DNA of 64,000 bases from an uncultured Pelagibacteraceae bacterium. Lineage in GTDB: Bacteria; Pseudomonadota; Alphaproteobacteria; Pelagibacterales; Pelagibacteraceae. The notes beneath the pieces are model-generated. The model searched no databases and had not been told where the DNA came from. It saw only the letters and a list, made by a program, of their open reading frames with translations. A program made the position numbers and the translations under genes. Shown here in pieces: positions 36,066-44,094 of the stretch. Within the stretch, counting starts at the first letter, position 1, and every line of letters begins with the position of its first letter. Location: the NCBI GenBank assembly GCA_902572605.1, contig CACGGD010000002.1:124001-188000 (forward strand). The letters are read 5' to 3'.

Positions 36066-36962
36066 ATGCATTTTACAAAAAAGACTAATATTGAAAAACG
36101 CTCTGATCTAGTAAAGTTATTAAAATCAAATAAACTCCTTAGATTTCCCGGTGCCTATAACCCTTTATGTGCAAAAGTTATTTCTGAAATAGGATTTGAC
36201 GGTGTTTATATTTCAGGTGGTGTTATGTCTAATGATTTAGGAATACCAGATATAGGTTTAACAACGTTAAACCAAGTAAGTTATAGATCTGAACAAATAG
36301 CTAAAGTTACAGATTTACCCTCAATAGTTGATGCTGATACCGGATTTAAAAATTGTGAAAAAACTGTTTCAACATTTGAAAGTAAAGGTTTATCTGGATG
36401 TCATATAGAAGATCAAATTGATGAAAAAAGATGCGGACATTTAGATAACAAAGAGCTTATTTCCACAAAAGAAATGGTTGAAAAAATTAAAATCGCTGTA
36501 AAAACAAGAAAAGATAAAAACTTTTTAATTATAGTAAGAACTGATGCTAATTTAGTTGAGGGACTAGATAAGACAATAAACAGAATTAAATCATACGAAG
36601 ATGCAGGCGCAGATATGATATTTCCTGAAGCAATGAAAAATGAAAGCGAGTTTGAAAAGGTAAGAAAAAACACCAAAGGATATTTATTAGCTAATATGAC
36701 AGAGTTTGGTAAATCTAAATTATTAGATAAAAAACAATTAGAAAATCTTGGATATAATTTGGTTATATATCCTGTAACAACTCAAAGGTTGGCTATGAAA
36801 AGCGTAGAAGATGGTCTTAAATCTATTTTTAAGGAGGGACATCAAAACAATATTATAGACAAGATGCAAACTAGAAAAAGGTTGTACGAATTAGTAGAAT
36901 ATGAGAAGTACAATACGCCTGGAAAAAAAATAACTGATTTTTCCACCGAAGGACATGAATAA
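36066..36962 (+). CDS. prpB: methylisocitrate lyase
   Basis: Cleaves 2-methylisocitrate to pyruvate and succinate in the methylcitrate cycle for propionyl-CoA disposal. PEP mutase/isocitrate lyase fold: LLRFPGAYNPLCAKVISEIGFDGVYISGGVMS near 24-55, SIVDADTGF near 87-95 and the catalytic loop HIEDQIDEKRCGHLDNKEL near 116-134 with the KRCGH motif. The 298 residues are typical. It overlaps prpC by one base. Confidence 0.95.
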   Translation: MHFTKKTNIEKRSDLVKLLKSNKLLRFPGAYNPLCAKVISEIGFDGVYISGGVMSNDLGIPDIGLTTLNQVSYRSEQIAKVTDLPSIVDADTGFKNCEKTVSTFESKGLSGCHIEDQIDEKRCGHLDNKELISTKEMVEKIKIAVKTRKDKNFLIIVRTDANLVEGLDKTINRIKSYEDAGADMIFPEAMKNESEFEKVRKNTKGYLLANMTEFGKSKLLDKKQLENLGYNLVIYPVTTQRLAMKSVEDGLKSIFKEGHQNNIIDKMQTRKRLYELVEYEKYNTPGKKITDFSTEGHE

Positions 36963-38086
36963 TGAGTGAAGAAATTAAAAAAGGTCTATTAGGAATTGTT
37001 GTAGATGAAACTACGATTTCCCACGTTGTTCCAGAATTAAGCGCGTTGACTTACAGAGGTTATAAAGTTCAAGATCTCTGTGATAAATGTGACTTCGAAG
37101 AAGTTGCATTTTTAGTTCTTCATGGAGAACTTCCAAGTAAAAAACAGCTAAAAAAATTTATTAAGGATGAAAGATCAAACAGAAAACTATCTAAAACTAT
37201 AATAAAGAATATTCAACAAATGCCAAAAAATGCTCATCCTATGGATGTGATTAGAACTTGTGTTAGCTTAATGGCATTAGAGGACAAAGATACTAAAGAT
37301 AACTCTCCTAAAGCCAATATGAGAAAAGCTTTAAGAATTTTTTCTCAAACTCCAACTGCAGTTGCGGCATACTTTAGAGCTAGAAAAGGAAAAAAAATAA
37401 TATCTCCTAGTAAGAAATTATCCTTTTCAGAGAATTTTTTTAAAATGATGTTTAACAAAGTGCCTGACAAAGAAATTGTTAGAGCATTTGACATCTCTTT
37501 AATTTTATACGCTGAACATAGCTTTAATGTTTCTACTTTTACCGCTAGGACTATTACAAGTAGTTTATCGGATCTACATGGAGCAATTACTGGAGCAATA
37601 GCATCTTTAAAAGGGCCTCTTCATGGTGGTGCAAATGAAGCAGTAATGCACATGATGAAAGAAATAGGTAAGCCAGAAAAAGCTAAAGCGTGGATAGAAA
37701 ATGCATTAGCAAAGAAAAAAGTAGTAATGGGTTTCGGTCATAGAGTTTATAGAACAGGTGACTCTAGAGTGCCGACAATGAAACATTATATGTTTAAAGT
37801 GGCAAAACTTTTGAAAAAAGAAAAGTACACTAAAATGTATGAAATTTTAGAAAAAGTAATGATAGATAGAAAAAATATCCATCCCAATGTAGATTTCCCT
37901 TGTGGTCCTACTTACTACATGATGGGCATCGATATAGACTTTTATACTCCAATATTTGTCATGTCTCGAATTACTGGCTGGTCAGCTCATATCATGGAAC
38001 AACATACTTCAAACAAATTAATTAGACCTCTATCTAAATATAAAGGAAAAGAAGTAAGAGAAGTAATGTTGTTAAATCAAAGATAA
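36962..38086 (+). CDS. prpC: 2-methylcitrate synthase
   Basis: Citrate-synthase-family enzyme condensing propionyl-CoA with oxaloacetate. Active-site elements are visible: GPLHGGANEAVMHMMKEIG near 218-236, VVMGFGHRVYRTGDSRVP near 254-271 with the catalytic His, and an Asp in the VDFPCGPTYYMMGIDIDFYTPIFVMSR segment near 312-340. The 374 residues are normal for PrpC. Adjacent prpB supports methylcitrate rather than citrate synthesis. No prpD is seen in the window. Confidence 0.93.
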   Translation: MSEEIKKGLLGIVVDETTISHVVPELSALTYRGYKVQDLCDKCDFEEVAFLVLHGELPSKKQLKKFIKDERSNRKLSKTIIKNIQQMPKNAHPMDVIRTCVSLMALEDKDTKDNSPKANMRKALRIFSQTPTAVAAYFRARKGKKIISPSKKLSFSENFFKMMFNKVPDKEIVRAFDISLILYAEHSFNVSTFTARTITSSLSDLHGAITGAIASLKGPLHGGANEAVMHMMKEIGKPEKAKAWIENALAKKKVVMGFGHRVYRTGDSRVPTMKHYMFKVAKLLKKEKYTKMYEILEKVMIDRKNIHPNVDFPCGPTYYMMGIDIDFYTPIFVMSRITGWSAHIMEQHTSNKLIRPLSKYKGKEVREVMLLNQR

Positions 38087-39262
38087 ATGATCGATAAAAT
38101 ATTTCCTGAAACGTTAAAGATTTTATCTACTCTTATAAAATTTAAAACAACGTCTGGTACGTCAAATCTTGAACTAATTAAATATTGTGAGAAAAAATTA
38201 GAAGAAGTTGGAGCAAAATCCTTTAAAACTTTTAATGAATCTGGTTCTCAAGCCAATTTATTTTCAACAATTGGTGATAAAGATAATTCTAATAATAAAG
38301 GAATTATCCTGTCAGGACATACAGATGTAGTTCCTGCACTATCTAGCGAATGGACTTCTGATCCGTATATATCAAGGGAAAAAGATAATAAAGTTTATGG
38401 CCGAGGGACATGTGATATGAAAGGTTTTATCGCTTGTACTTTAGCAGTTGCACCTTTATTTGCTTCTAAAAAATTAAAAGTACCAATTCATTTTTCTTAT
38501 ACATTTGATGAAGAAACTGGTTGTTTGGGAGCACCATTCGTTTTAGCTGACTTAAAAAAAAGAAATGTTAATTTTTCTGCTTGTATAATTGGTGAACCAA
38601 CAAGAATGAAAGCTATAACTGCTCACAAAGGATACAATGAATACATAACTCACTTTACTGGATTGTCTGGACACGCTTCCAACCCTGAAAATGGTATTAG
38701 TGCTATTGAATATGCTATTCGATACAGTAACAAACTTATTGAATTGAGGGATGAATTAAAAAAAAGAAACTCAAAAAAAACATCTTTTTCTCCTTCTTAT
38801 TCGACTCTTCAAATAGGAAAAATTTCTGGAGGAATAGGAGCAAATGTAATTCCGGATCAATGTTCTCTTGAATGGGAAGTTAGACCTATCAATAAAGATG
38901 ACGGGGATTTTGTTAGCAAGAATATTGATTCTTTTGCCAAAGATATTTTGTTACCTGAAATGAAAAAAAATAATCCAAAAGGAAATATCAAAAAGGAAAT
39001 AATTGGTGAGGTAGTTGGTTTTAATAAAGAAGAAAAATCAGAAGCTGCAAATCTTGTTTGTAATCTCACTGGAGATAATGCAAAAGAAACAATGTCATTT
39101 GGTACTGAAGCAGGTCTATTTCAAAATTCTGGAATAAGCACTGTTATTTGTGGACCTGGATCTATTGAGCAAGCTCACACGGTGGACGAATATATCACCT
39201 TTGATCAACTAAAAAAGTGTCTTAAAATGCTTATCTCTTTACAAGAAAAAATGGTTAATTAA
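38087..39262 (+). CDS. argE: acetylornithine deacetylase (M20 family)
   Basis: Zinc-dependent deacylase converting N-acetylornithine to ornithine in arginine synthesis. M20 metal-site segments are LSGHTDVVPALSSEW near 78-92, YGRGTCDMKGFIACTLA near 105-121, TFDEETGCLGAPF near 138-150 (catalytic Glu pair) and a C-terminal GPGSIEQAHTVDEYI near 360-374. The 391 residues match ArgE. It directly abuts prpC (no gap). Related N-acetyl-diamino-acid deacylases have the same fold, so substrate is probable rather than certain. Confidence 0.9.
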   Translation: MIDKIFPETLKILSTLIKFKTTSGTSNLELIKYCEKKLEEVGAKSFKTFNESGSQANLFSTIGDKDNSNNKGIILSGHTDVVPALSSEWTSDPYISREKDNKVYGRGTCDMKGFIACTLAVAPLFASKKLKVPIHFSYTFDEETGCLGAPFVLADLKKRNVNFSACIIGEPTRMKAITAHKGYNEYITHFTGLSGHASNPENGISAIEYAIRYSNKLIELRDELKKRNSKKTSFSPSYSTLQIGKISGGIGANVIPDQCSLEWEVRPINKDDGDFVSKNIDSFAKDILLPEMKKNNPKGNIKKEIIGEVVGFNKEEKSEAANLVCNLTGDNAKETMSFGTEAGLFQNSGISTVICGPGSIEQAHTVDEYITFDQLKKCLKMLISLQEKMVN

Positions 39263-39286
39263 ATTTAACATTTTTAAAGTATTGAT

Positions 39287-40024
39287 ATGAGATTATTCCT
39301 TTTTACTTTTTTATTGCTTAAAATTTTTTCACCAGCCTACGGCAATACAATCTATTATTTAACAAAAATACCCAATCTACAAGTATACGATCTTACAGCT
39401 TCGAATGGCATTAAATATCTTAAAGCTGAAAAATCATTTAAGGTTGGAATAGTCAAAAATAATGTTCAGTGTAATAAACCCAGTGAAAATAATATTAAAA
39501 ATAAATTTAATCTAATAAAAAGTAATTTAGAAAAATATGAAAAAAATTTTTTAGAAAAAATAAACCTTAAATATGTTGTGCTTTGTGAAAACCTTAAAGT
39601 ATCAGACATTAGAACTGCGGGTGTACCAAATCATAAAGTTAAAACACTTATTATTGATATCAAATCTGATCCGAGATACTTTGAAAGGTCAATTCATCAT
39701 GAGCTTTTTCATATGGCTGATGAAAGTTATGGTAACTTATTTTCATATGATGAATGGGAAAAATTTAATATTTCAAATTTTCAATACGCTGAATGTTCAA
39801 CTTGTTCAAATAGATCAGATTTATCTCTAATTAAAGACACTAAAGGATTTATTACTGAATATTCAATGTCTACTGCCTCTGAGGATATGGCGGAAATATT
39901 CTCATTTATGATGACTGATATGGATAATCTATCAATAATGTCTCAAAAAGACTCTATATTAAATAACAAAATTAATTTTATAGTAAGTGAAATTCGAAAA
40001 ATAGATAATAACTTTAAATTTTAA
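39287..40024 (+). CDS. putative secreted zinc metallopeptidase-like protein (HExxH)
   Basis: I do not recognise a named family. An N-terminal signal peptide (MRLFLFTFLLLKIFSPAYG) suggests export. The central sequence RSIHHELFHMADESYGN contains HELFH at 138-142, a HExxH zinc-site pattern, and about 55 residues later ASEDMAEIFSFMM offers an acidic third ligand as in gluzincin-like peptidases. Four cysteines (62, 100 and the pair in AECSTCSN) might form disulfides in the periplasm. It lies between argE and a membrane-anchored cyclophilin, 3 nt before the latter, so both may work in the periplasm. Substrate is unknown. Confidence 0.6.
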   Translation: MRLFLFTFLLLKIFSPAYGNTIYYLTKIPNLQVYDLTASNGIKYLKAEKSFKVGIVKNNVQCNKPSENNIKNKFNLIKSNLEKYEKNFLEKINLKYVVLCENLKVSDIRTAGVPNHKVKTLIIDIKSDPRYFERSIHHELFHMADESYGNLFSYDEWEKFNISNFQYAECSTCSNRSDLSLIKDTKGFITEYSMSTASEDMAEIFSFMMTDMDNLSIMSQKDSILNNKINFIVSEIRKIDNNFKF

Positions 40025-40027
40025 TAA

Positions 40028-40675
40028 ATGATTGAAAAAGTAAAACAAACAACTTCGGAAAAATTATTATTAGCTTTGTTTATAATTTTAGGAATTATAG
40101 CTATTTACATATTTGTAATATTACCACAAAAATGTTTATTCATTAAAGACTATGACCCCAATAAAATTTTTTTTCAAAATCCTGAAAATATTGTTGTTTT
40201 AAATGTAGATTGTGGAAATATTATAATTAAACTATATCCAGAAATTTCCCCAAAATCTGTCAAAAGATTTAAAATGTTAATTGAGTCAAGTAAGTATGAT
40301 GATATTGCTTTTCACCGAGTTATAAAAAATGTTTTAGTTCAATCCGGTGATTTAGAATTTGGAAGAAAAGATAATTTTAACTATCTTTATATAGGATCAG
40401 GAAAATCAGGATTTGGAACTATCAAATCGGAATTAAATAATCTTGTTGATTTTAAAATAGGAACTGTTGGCATGGCCAGAACAAATGAATTAAATACAGA
40501 AGATAGCCAGTTTTTTATTTTACTTGAGGATGCCCCTTTATTTAAAGGAGAGTATACGCCTATAGGAGAAGTAATTTATGGTTTAGAGATTTTAGGCACT
40601 ATAACTGATGATCATAGGAGAGAGTATGTCCTTAGACCTGATTTTATAAATTCTTTTAAATTACTTCAAGATTAA
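40028..40675 (+). CDS. cyclophilin-type peptidyl-prolyl isomerase, membrane-anchored
   Basis: Folding catalyst of the cyclophilin family. One transmembrane segment near 14-35 (LLLALFIILGIIAIYIFVIL) anchors a C-terminal domain that probably faces the periplasm. The domain runs from about 55 to 210: VVLNVDCGNIIIKLYPEISPKSVKRFKML, DDIAFHRVIKNVLVQSGDL (catalytic Arg region), GTVGMARTNELNTEDSQFFILL and GEVIYGLEIL. It is only 3 nt downstream of the HExxH protein gene and converges on the ABC permease gene. Confidence 0.9.
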   Translation: MIEKVKQTTSEKLLLALFIILGIIAIYIFVILPQKCLFIKDYDPNKIFFQNPENIVVLNVDCGNIIIKLYPEISPKSVKRFKMLIESSKYDDIAFHRVIKNVLVQSGDLEFGRKDNFNYLYIGSGKSGFGTIKSELNNLVDFKIGTVGMARTNELNTEDSQFFILLEDAPLFKGEYTPIGEVIYGLEILGTITDDHRREYVLRPDFINSFKLLQD

Positions 40676-40677
40676 AT

Positions 40678-41532
40678 TTATCTGTTAATTCCTCTTATTC
40701 TTTCAGACCTTCTCCTTAAAAGTTCTGCAGCAATCAAGACTAAAGTTGATAAAAGAATTAAACAAGTAGCAACAGATAATATTGTTGGACTTAGTTGTTC
40801 TCTCAAGCCAGTCCACATTTGAATTGGAATAGTTGTATTATCTAATCCAGCTAAGAATAACACAATAACAACTTCGTCAAAAGATGTAACAAATGCAAAT
40901 AAAGCTCCAGAAATAACTCCAGGTAAAATAAGTGGTAGCGTTATTTTCATGAAAGTGTTTACAGGGTTGCTTCCAAGACTTGCTGCAGCTCTTGTAACAC
41001 TATGATCAAATCCTGATAATGTAGCAGTAACTGTAATTACTACGAATGGAGTTCCCAATATTATATGTGCTAACACTATTCCTGTGTGAGTTGCTGCTAA
41101 GCCTGCTTTAGCCATAAAAAAGAAAATTGCTACTCCTGAAATAATTAATGGAACAATCATAGGGGAAATTAAAGTAGCCATTATTATTCCTTTATAAGGC
41201 ATATATCTGCTGCTTAATCCCAAGGCTGCAACTGTTCCAAGAATAACAGCTCCTATTGTTGCAAATATTGCTATAAAAAAACTATTTTTTGCAGCTAATC
41301 CCCAAGGATTTTTTGTTCCATAAACCATGTCCTTATACCACCTTAAAGAGAAAGCATCTGGATCTAATCTTTTCATTCCATCTGTTATTACTAAAAATTC
41401 TTCTGCATTAAATGATAATGGAAAAATTACAAACAAAGGTGCAATTAAAAAGAAAAAAACACAACCGCATATAAAAAGATAAAAATAATGCCATACTCTA
41501 TAATGTGGTTCTGTATATTTTGGTAAAGCCAT
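40678..41532 (-). CDS. potC: ABC transporter inner-membrane permease, PotC-like
   Basis: Permease of the spermidine/putrescine-type ABC family. About six transmembrane segments in 284 residues, with the EAA-like loop ITRAAASLGSNPVNTFMKITLPLILPGVISGALFAF near 180-220 that docks on the ATPase. It is the last gene of the EutA/M24/PotABCD-like operon, directly after the PotB-like permease. The family also imports opines and other cationic or zwitterionic solutes, so the name marks similarity and not a proven polyamine substrate. Confidence 0.85.
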   Translation of the reverse strand: MALPKYTEPHYRVWHYFYLFICGCVFFFLIAPLFVIFPLSFNAEEFLVITDGMKRLDPDAFSLRWYKDMVYGTKNPWGLAAKNSFFIAIFATIGAVILGTVAALGLSSRYMPYKGIIMATLISPMIVPLIISGVAIFFFMAKAGLAATHTGIVLAHIILGTPFVVITVTATLSGFDHSVTRAAASLGSNPVNTFMKITLPLILPGVISGALFAFVTSFDEVVIVLFLAGLDNTTIPIQMWTGLREQLSPTILSVATCLILLSTLVLIAAELLRRRSERIRGINR

Positions 41533-41534
41533 AT

Positions 41535-42788
41535 TTATCCTAATTTTATATTATCAATTCCTACTAATTTATTGTACACCCAGTAAACAGCTAGCACGCC
41601 AACTAATAGCATTAGCCCCATTGCCGATGCAAAACTCCAATCTAAAGTATATTTCATATGATAAGCAATTTGATTGCTTATAAGTGTTCCTGAAGCTCCT
41701 CCAACTAATTCTGGAGTAATATAGTATCCTATCGCAAGAATAAAAACTAAAAGAGAACCAGCACCTATTCCTGGTATAGTTAATGGAAAATATACCTTCC
41801 AAAAAGTTATAAATGGTGTTCCTCCCAAAGATTTACCTGCTCTAACTAAACTTGGTGAAATAGTTTTCATTACGCTATAAAGAGGTAAAACCATAAATGG
41901 TAACAAAATTTGAGTCATGGCAATATAAGTTCCTGTTTCGTTGTACATCATCACCAATCTTTTATCGTCTGCTACAAGACCAATCCAAACTAAAAAATCA
42001 TTAACTACTCCTTGCTGTTGAAGTAAAATCATCCAACTTGCAGTTCTGACAAGCAATGAAGTCCAGAAAGGTAAAAGAACACAAATCATTAACAAATTGC
42101 TATATTTCATAGGAAGAGTCGCTAGCAAATGAGCTATTGGGTAAGCCATCAAAAAACAAAATAGGGTGACATAAAAAGCTATTTTTAAAGTTCTAACCCA
42201 TAATTTCTTATAAATTCTTCGATCTTCTTCAACTTGAACTATTTTTCCATCTTCATTTTGATACATGTCGACGCCCTTTAAATATTTAGAATATGAATAA
42301 GCTGGTGCACGTCTTTGAATTGCTCTCCAATATTCAACATCTCCCCATCTTTCATGAACAGCCATAATTTGTTCTTTATAATTTCCTTCTTCAAAAGATT
42401 TTGATTTTCGTCTTAATTTTTTAATGATACTTTTAAAACCATTTTTAGTGTAATTAAGTTGAGTTGATAATTTTCCCTCTCTTTCTTCTTCGATTAATTT
42501 TTGAAAATCAAAATAAAAAGCTTCGAATACTTTTTCTGATGGAAGTTCTTTACCATCCCAATCTTCCATTGCTTTGAATGTTTTTGGAAGTGCATTGGTT
42601 ACCATTCGATCATCAACGCTATTAAAAAGCATTCCAACTATTGGAGAAATATATACAATTAATAAAAAAAGTAACAAGGGAGCAACAAGAAGAAAAGCTT
42701 TTAATTTATTTCTTCTTTCAACTTTTTTAAGGCTTACCTCTAGAGGTATTCCATCAGTTGTTAAAATTTGTTGTGTTTCACTGCTCAT
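41535..42788 (-). CDS. potB: ABC transporter inner-membrane permease, PotB-like, with a large periplasmic insertion
   Basis: Second permease of the importer. At 417 residues it is about 120-140 longer than a typical PotB. The extra part lies between the first transmembrane helix (about 32-53) and the next (about 200-225), is charged and soluble, and includes DWDGKELPSEKVFEAFYFDF and WRAIQRRAPAYSYSKYL. The EAA-like loop LVRAGKSLGGTPFITFWKVYFPLTIPGIGAGSLL near 313-346 is intact. Such long permeases occur in alphaproteobacterial uptake systems. It precedes the PotC-like gene by 2 nt. Confidence 0.85.
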   Translation of the reverse strand: MSSETQQILTTDGIPLEVSLKKVERRNKLKAFLLVAPLLLFLLIVYISPIVGMLFNSVDDRMVTNALPKTFKAMEDWDGKELPSEKVFEAFYFDFQKLIEEEREGKLSTQLNYTKNGFKSIIKKLRRKSKSFEEGNYKEQIMAVHERWGDVEYWRAIQRRAPAYSYSKYLKGVDMYQNEDGKIVQVEEDRRIYKKLWVRTLKIAFYVTLFCFLMAYPIAHLLATLPMKYSNLLMICVLLPFWTSLLVRTASWMILLQQQGVVNDFLVWIGLVADDKRLVMMYNETGTYIAMTQILLPFMVLPLYSVMKTISPSLVRAGKSLGGTPFITFWKVYFPLTIPGIGAGSLLVFILAIGYYITPELVGGASGTLISNQIAYHMKYTLDWSFASAMGLMLLVGVLAVYWVYNKLVGIDNIKLG

Positions 42789-42797
42789 AAATAAAAA

Positions 42798-42820
42798 GGG
42801 CGGTTAGTTTATAACCGCCC
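42798..42820 (-). terminator. stem-loop between the PotD-like and PotB-like genes
   Basis: GGGCGGTTA, a 5-nt loop and TAACCGCCC form a perfect 9-bp stem; on the minus strand TTTTTATTT follows. It is G:C-rich against the AT-rich surroundings. Position after the binding-protein gene and before the permeases fits a partial terminator or mRNA 3'-end protector that raises binding-protein output. A related stem occurs at 63975-63995. Confidence 0.75.
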
Positions 42821-42856
42821 TAAATATAATATATCATCTAAGTCTTTAAAACTTTA

Positions 42857-43975
42857 TTAAAGACCAGATTTCATAGCTTCCCATTTTTCGCCAATTTCTG
42901 TGCCGTTGTCAGCCCAGAATAATGCATCAATTAGGATATAGCTTTTTGTATTGTTTGGATGAGTTGGCATTTGAGTCATCATGTTTGTTTTACCATCTTT
43001 GTACCATGGTTCACCCGCTTCAATAACTTTTAGAGAAGATTTTCTCCAAGGTGCGTAAGCAATGTACTTCGCAGAACCAGCTAAACCTTCTGTGCTAGTC
43101 ATTTCCGCAATTGCTTTCATTGCATCAGATTCATTTGGTCCACCTTTTACAACTACCATGTATTGGTAATCTAAACCTTGAGCATCCCAAACTTGTTTTA
43201 ATGGTGCGCCTTCTCCAACTTCTGCGTTAAAGAATCTACCATTCCAACCTGTTGCCATTACAACTTCACCCTGCATAAGTAGTTCAGGTGGTTTTGCACC
43301 AGCTGACCAAAATACACATCCGCCGTTAGGGTCCTTGCAAAGAGCTTCCATCTTATCCATTGCTTTTTTTAGACCTTTTTCCTTTGAAAGTTGTTTGTAA
43401 ATTTTCTTTCCACCTTTACCTGGCTTAGTTCCAGAAGCTGCTAATGCCATCTCTAGATTGTGCATAGCACTTTTGTAAACACCTCTTTTACCTGGCCATG
43501 TTTTAGTGTCAAAGAAATCTTTTATAGTTTTTGGTTTTTTGCTTCCGATTTTTGAATCGTTATAAGCATATGTCCAAGAATATAAAATATTCCCTACAGC
43601 ACAATCACTAGGCATTGACGTAAAGAAATCTTTGCTCGCTTTAGTTCCATCTGGAGCTGGCGGAAAGTCTTTGTCAAAATCAAATTTAACAAATAAACCT
43701 TCGTCACATCCATTGATAGTGTCCATAGCGAAAACGTCCATTATGTCCCAAGTAATTTTTCCTGCTGCTTTTTGAGCTTTAACTTCAGATAATCCGCCTG
43801 AATAGTCTACCCAGTTAATAGGTATACCTAGTTTTTTTGCAGATGGATCACCATAACCTAATTTTTGACTTTCAGTATAAGCTCCACCCCAAGATGCAAC
43901 CGTAACTGCATATGAAGTTGAAGAAATTGAAAGTGCAAAAACCAAAGTAAGTAATAGTTTACTTAATTTTCTCAT
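42857..43975 (-). CDS. potD: periplasmic solute-binding protein, PotD/spermidine-type family
   Basis: Captures the substrate in the periplasm for the PotABC-like permease. Signal peptide MRKLSKLLLTLVFALSISSTSYA precedes the mature domain, which starts VTVASWGGAYTESQKLGYGDPSAKKLG. The extracellular solute-binding family 1 pattern continues with WDIMDVFAMDTINGCDEGLFVKFDF, LMQGEVVMATGWNGRFFNAEV and KYIAYAPWRKSS. Length 372. A strong Shine-Dalgarno, its own promoter and a downstream stem-loop point to high expression, as expected for a binding protein. The ligand is not known. Confidence 0.9.
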   Translation of the reverse strand: MRKLSKLLLTLVFALSISSTSYAVTVASWGGAYTESQKLGYGDPSAKKLGIPINWVDYSGGLSEVKAQKAAGKITWDIMDVFAMDTINGCDEGLFVKFDFDKDFPPAPDGTKASKDFFTSMPSDCAVGNILYSWTYAYNDSKIGSKKPKTIKDFFDTKTWPGKRGVYKSAMHNLEMALAASGTKPGKGGKKIYKQLSKEKGLKKAMDKMEALCKDPNGGCVFWSAGAKPPELLMQGEVVMATGWNGRFFNAEVGEGAPLKQVWDAQGLDYQYMVVVKGGPNESDAMKAIAEMTSTEGLAGSAKYIAYAPWRKSSLKVIEAGEPWYKDGKTNMMTQMPTHPNNTKSYILIDALFWADNGTEIGEKWEAMKSGL

Positions 43976-43980
43976 TTGTT

Positions 43981-43987
43981 CCCCTCC
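43981..43987 (-). promoter_or_regulatory. strong Shine-Dalgarno of the PotD-like gene
   Basis: On the minus strand GGAGGGG stands 5 nt before the ATG (GGAGGGGAACAAATG). Most genes in this window show weak or no such sites, so this stands out and fits a highly translated binding protein. A CGTTTAAACG palindrome abuts it upstream (43987-43996). Confidence 0.75.
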
Positions 43988-44010
43988 GTTTAAACGTTTA
44001 TTATTTTTTT

Positions 44011-44039
44011 ATTACAACAAGTAACAAAAATTAAGTCAA
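44011..44039 (-). promoter_or_regulatory. sigma70-like promoter of the PotD-like gene
   Basis: On the minus strand TTGACT and TGTAAT are separated by exactly 17 nt, with the -10 about 35 nt before the start codon. It lies in the 119-nt gap after the ATPase gene, so the binding protein can be expressed independently of the upstream part of the operon. It is the best consensus match that I found in the window. Confidence 0.65.
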
Positions 44040-44094
44040 CCTCTGATTTAGGGTTATTATTGTTTAAAATTAGGATTTTTTGATTGAATCAATC

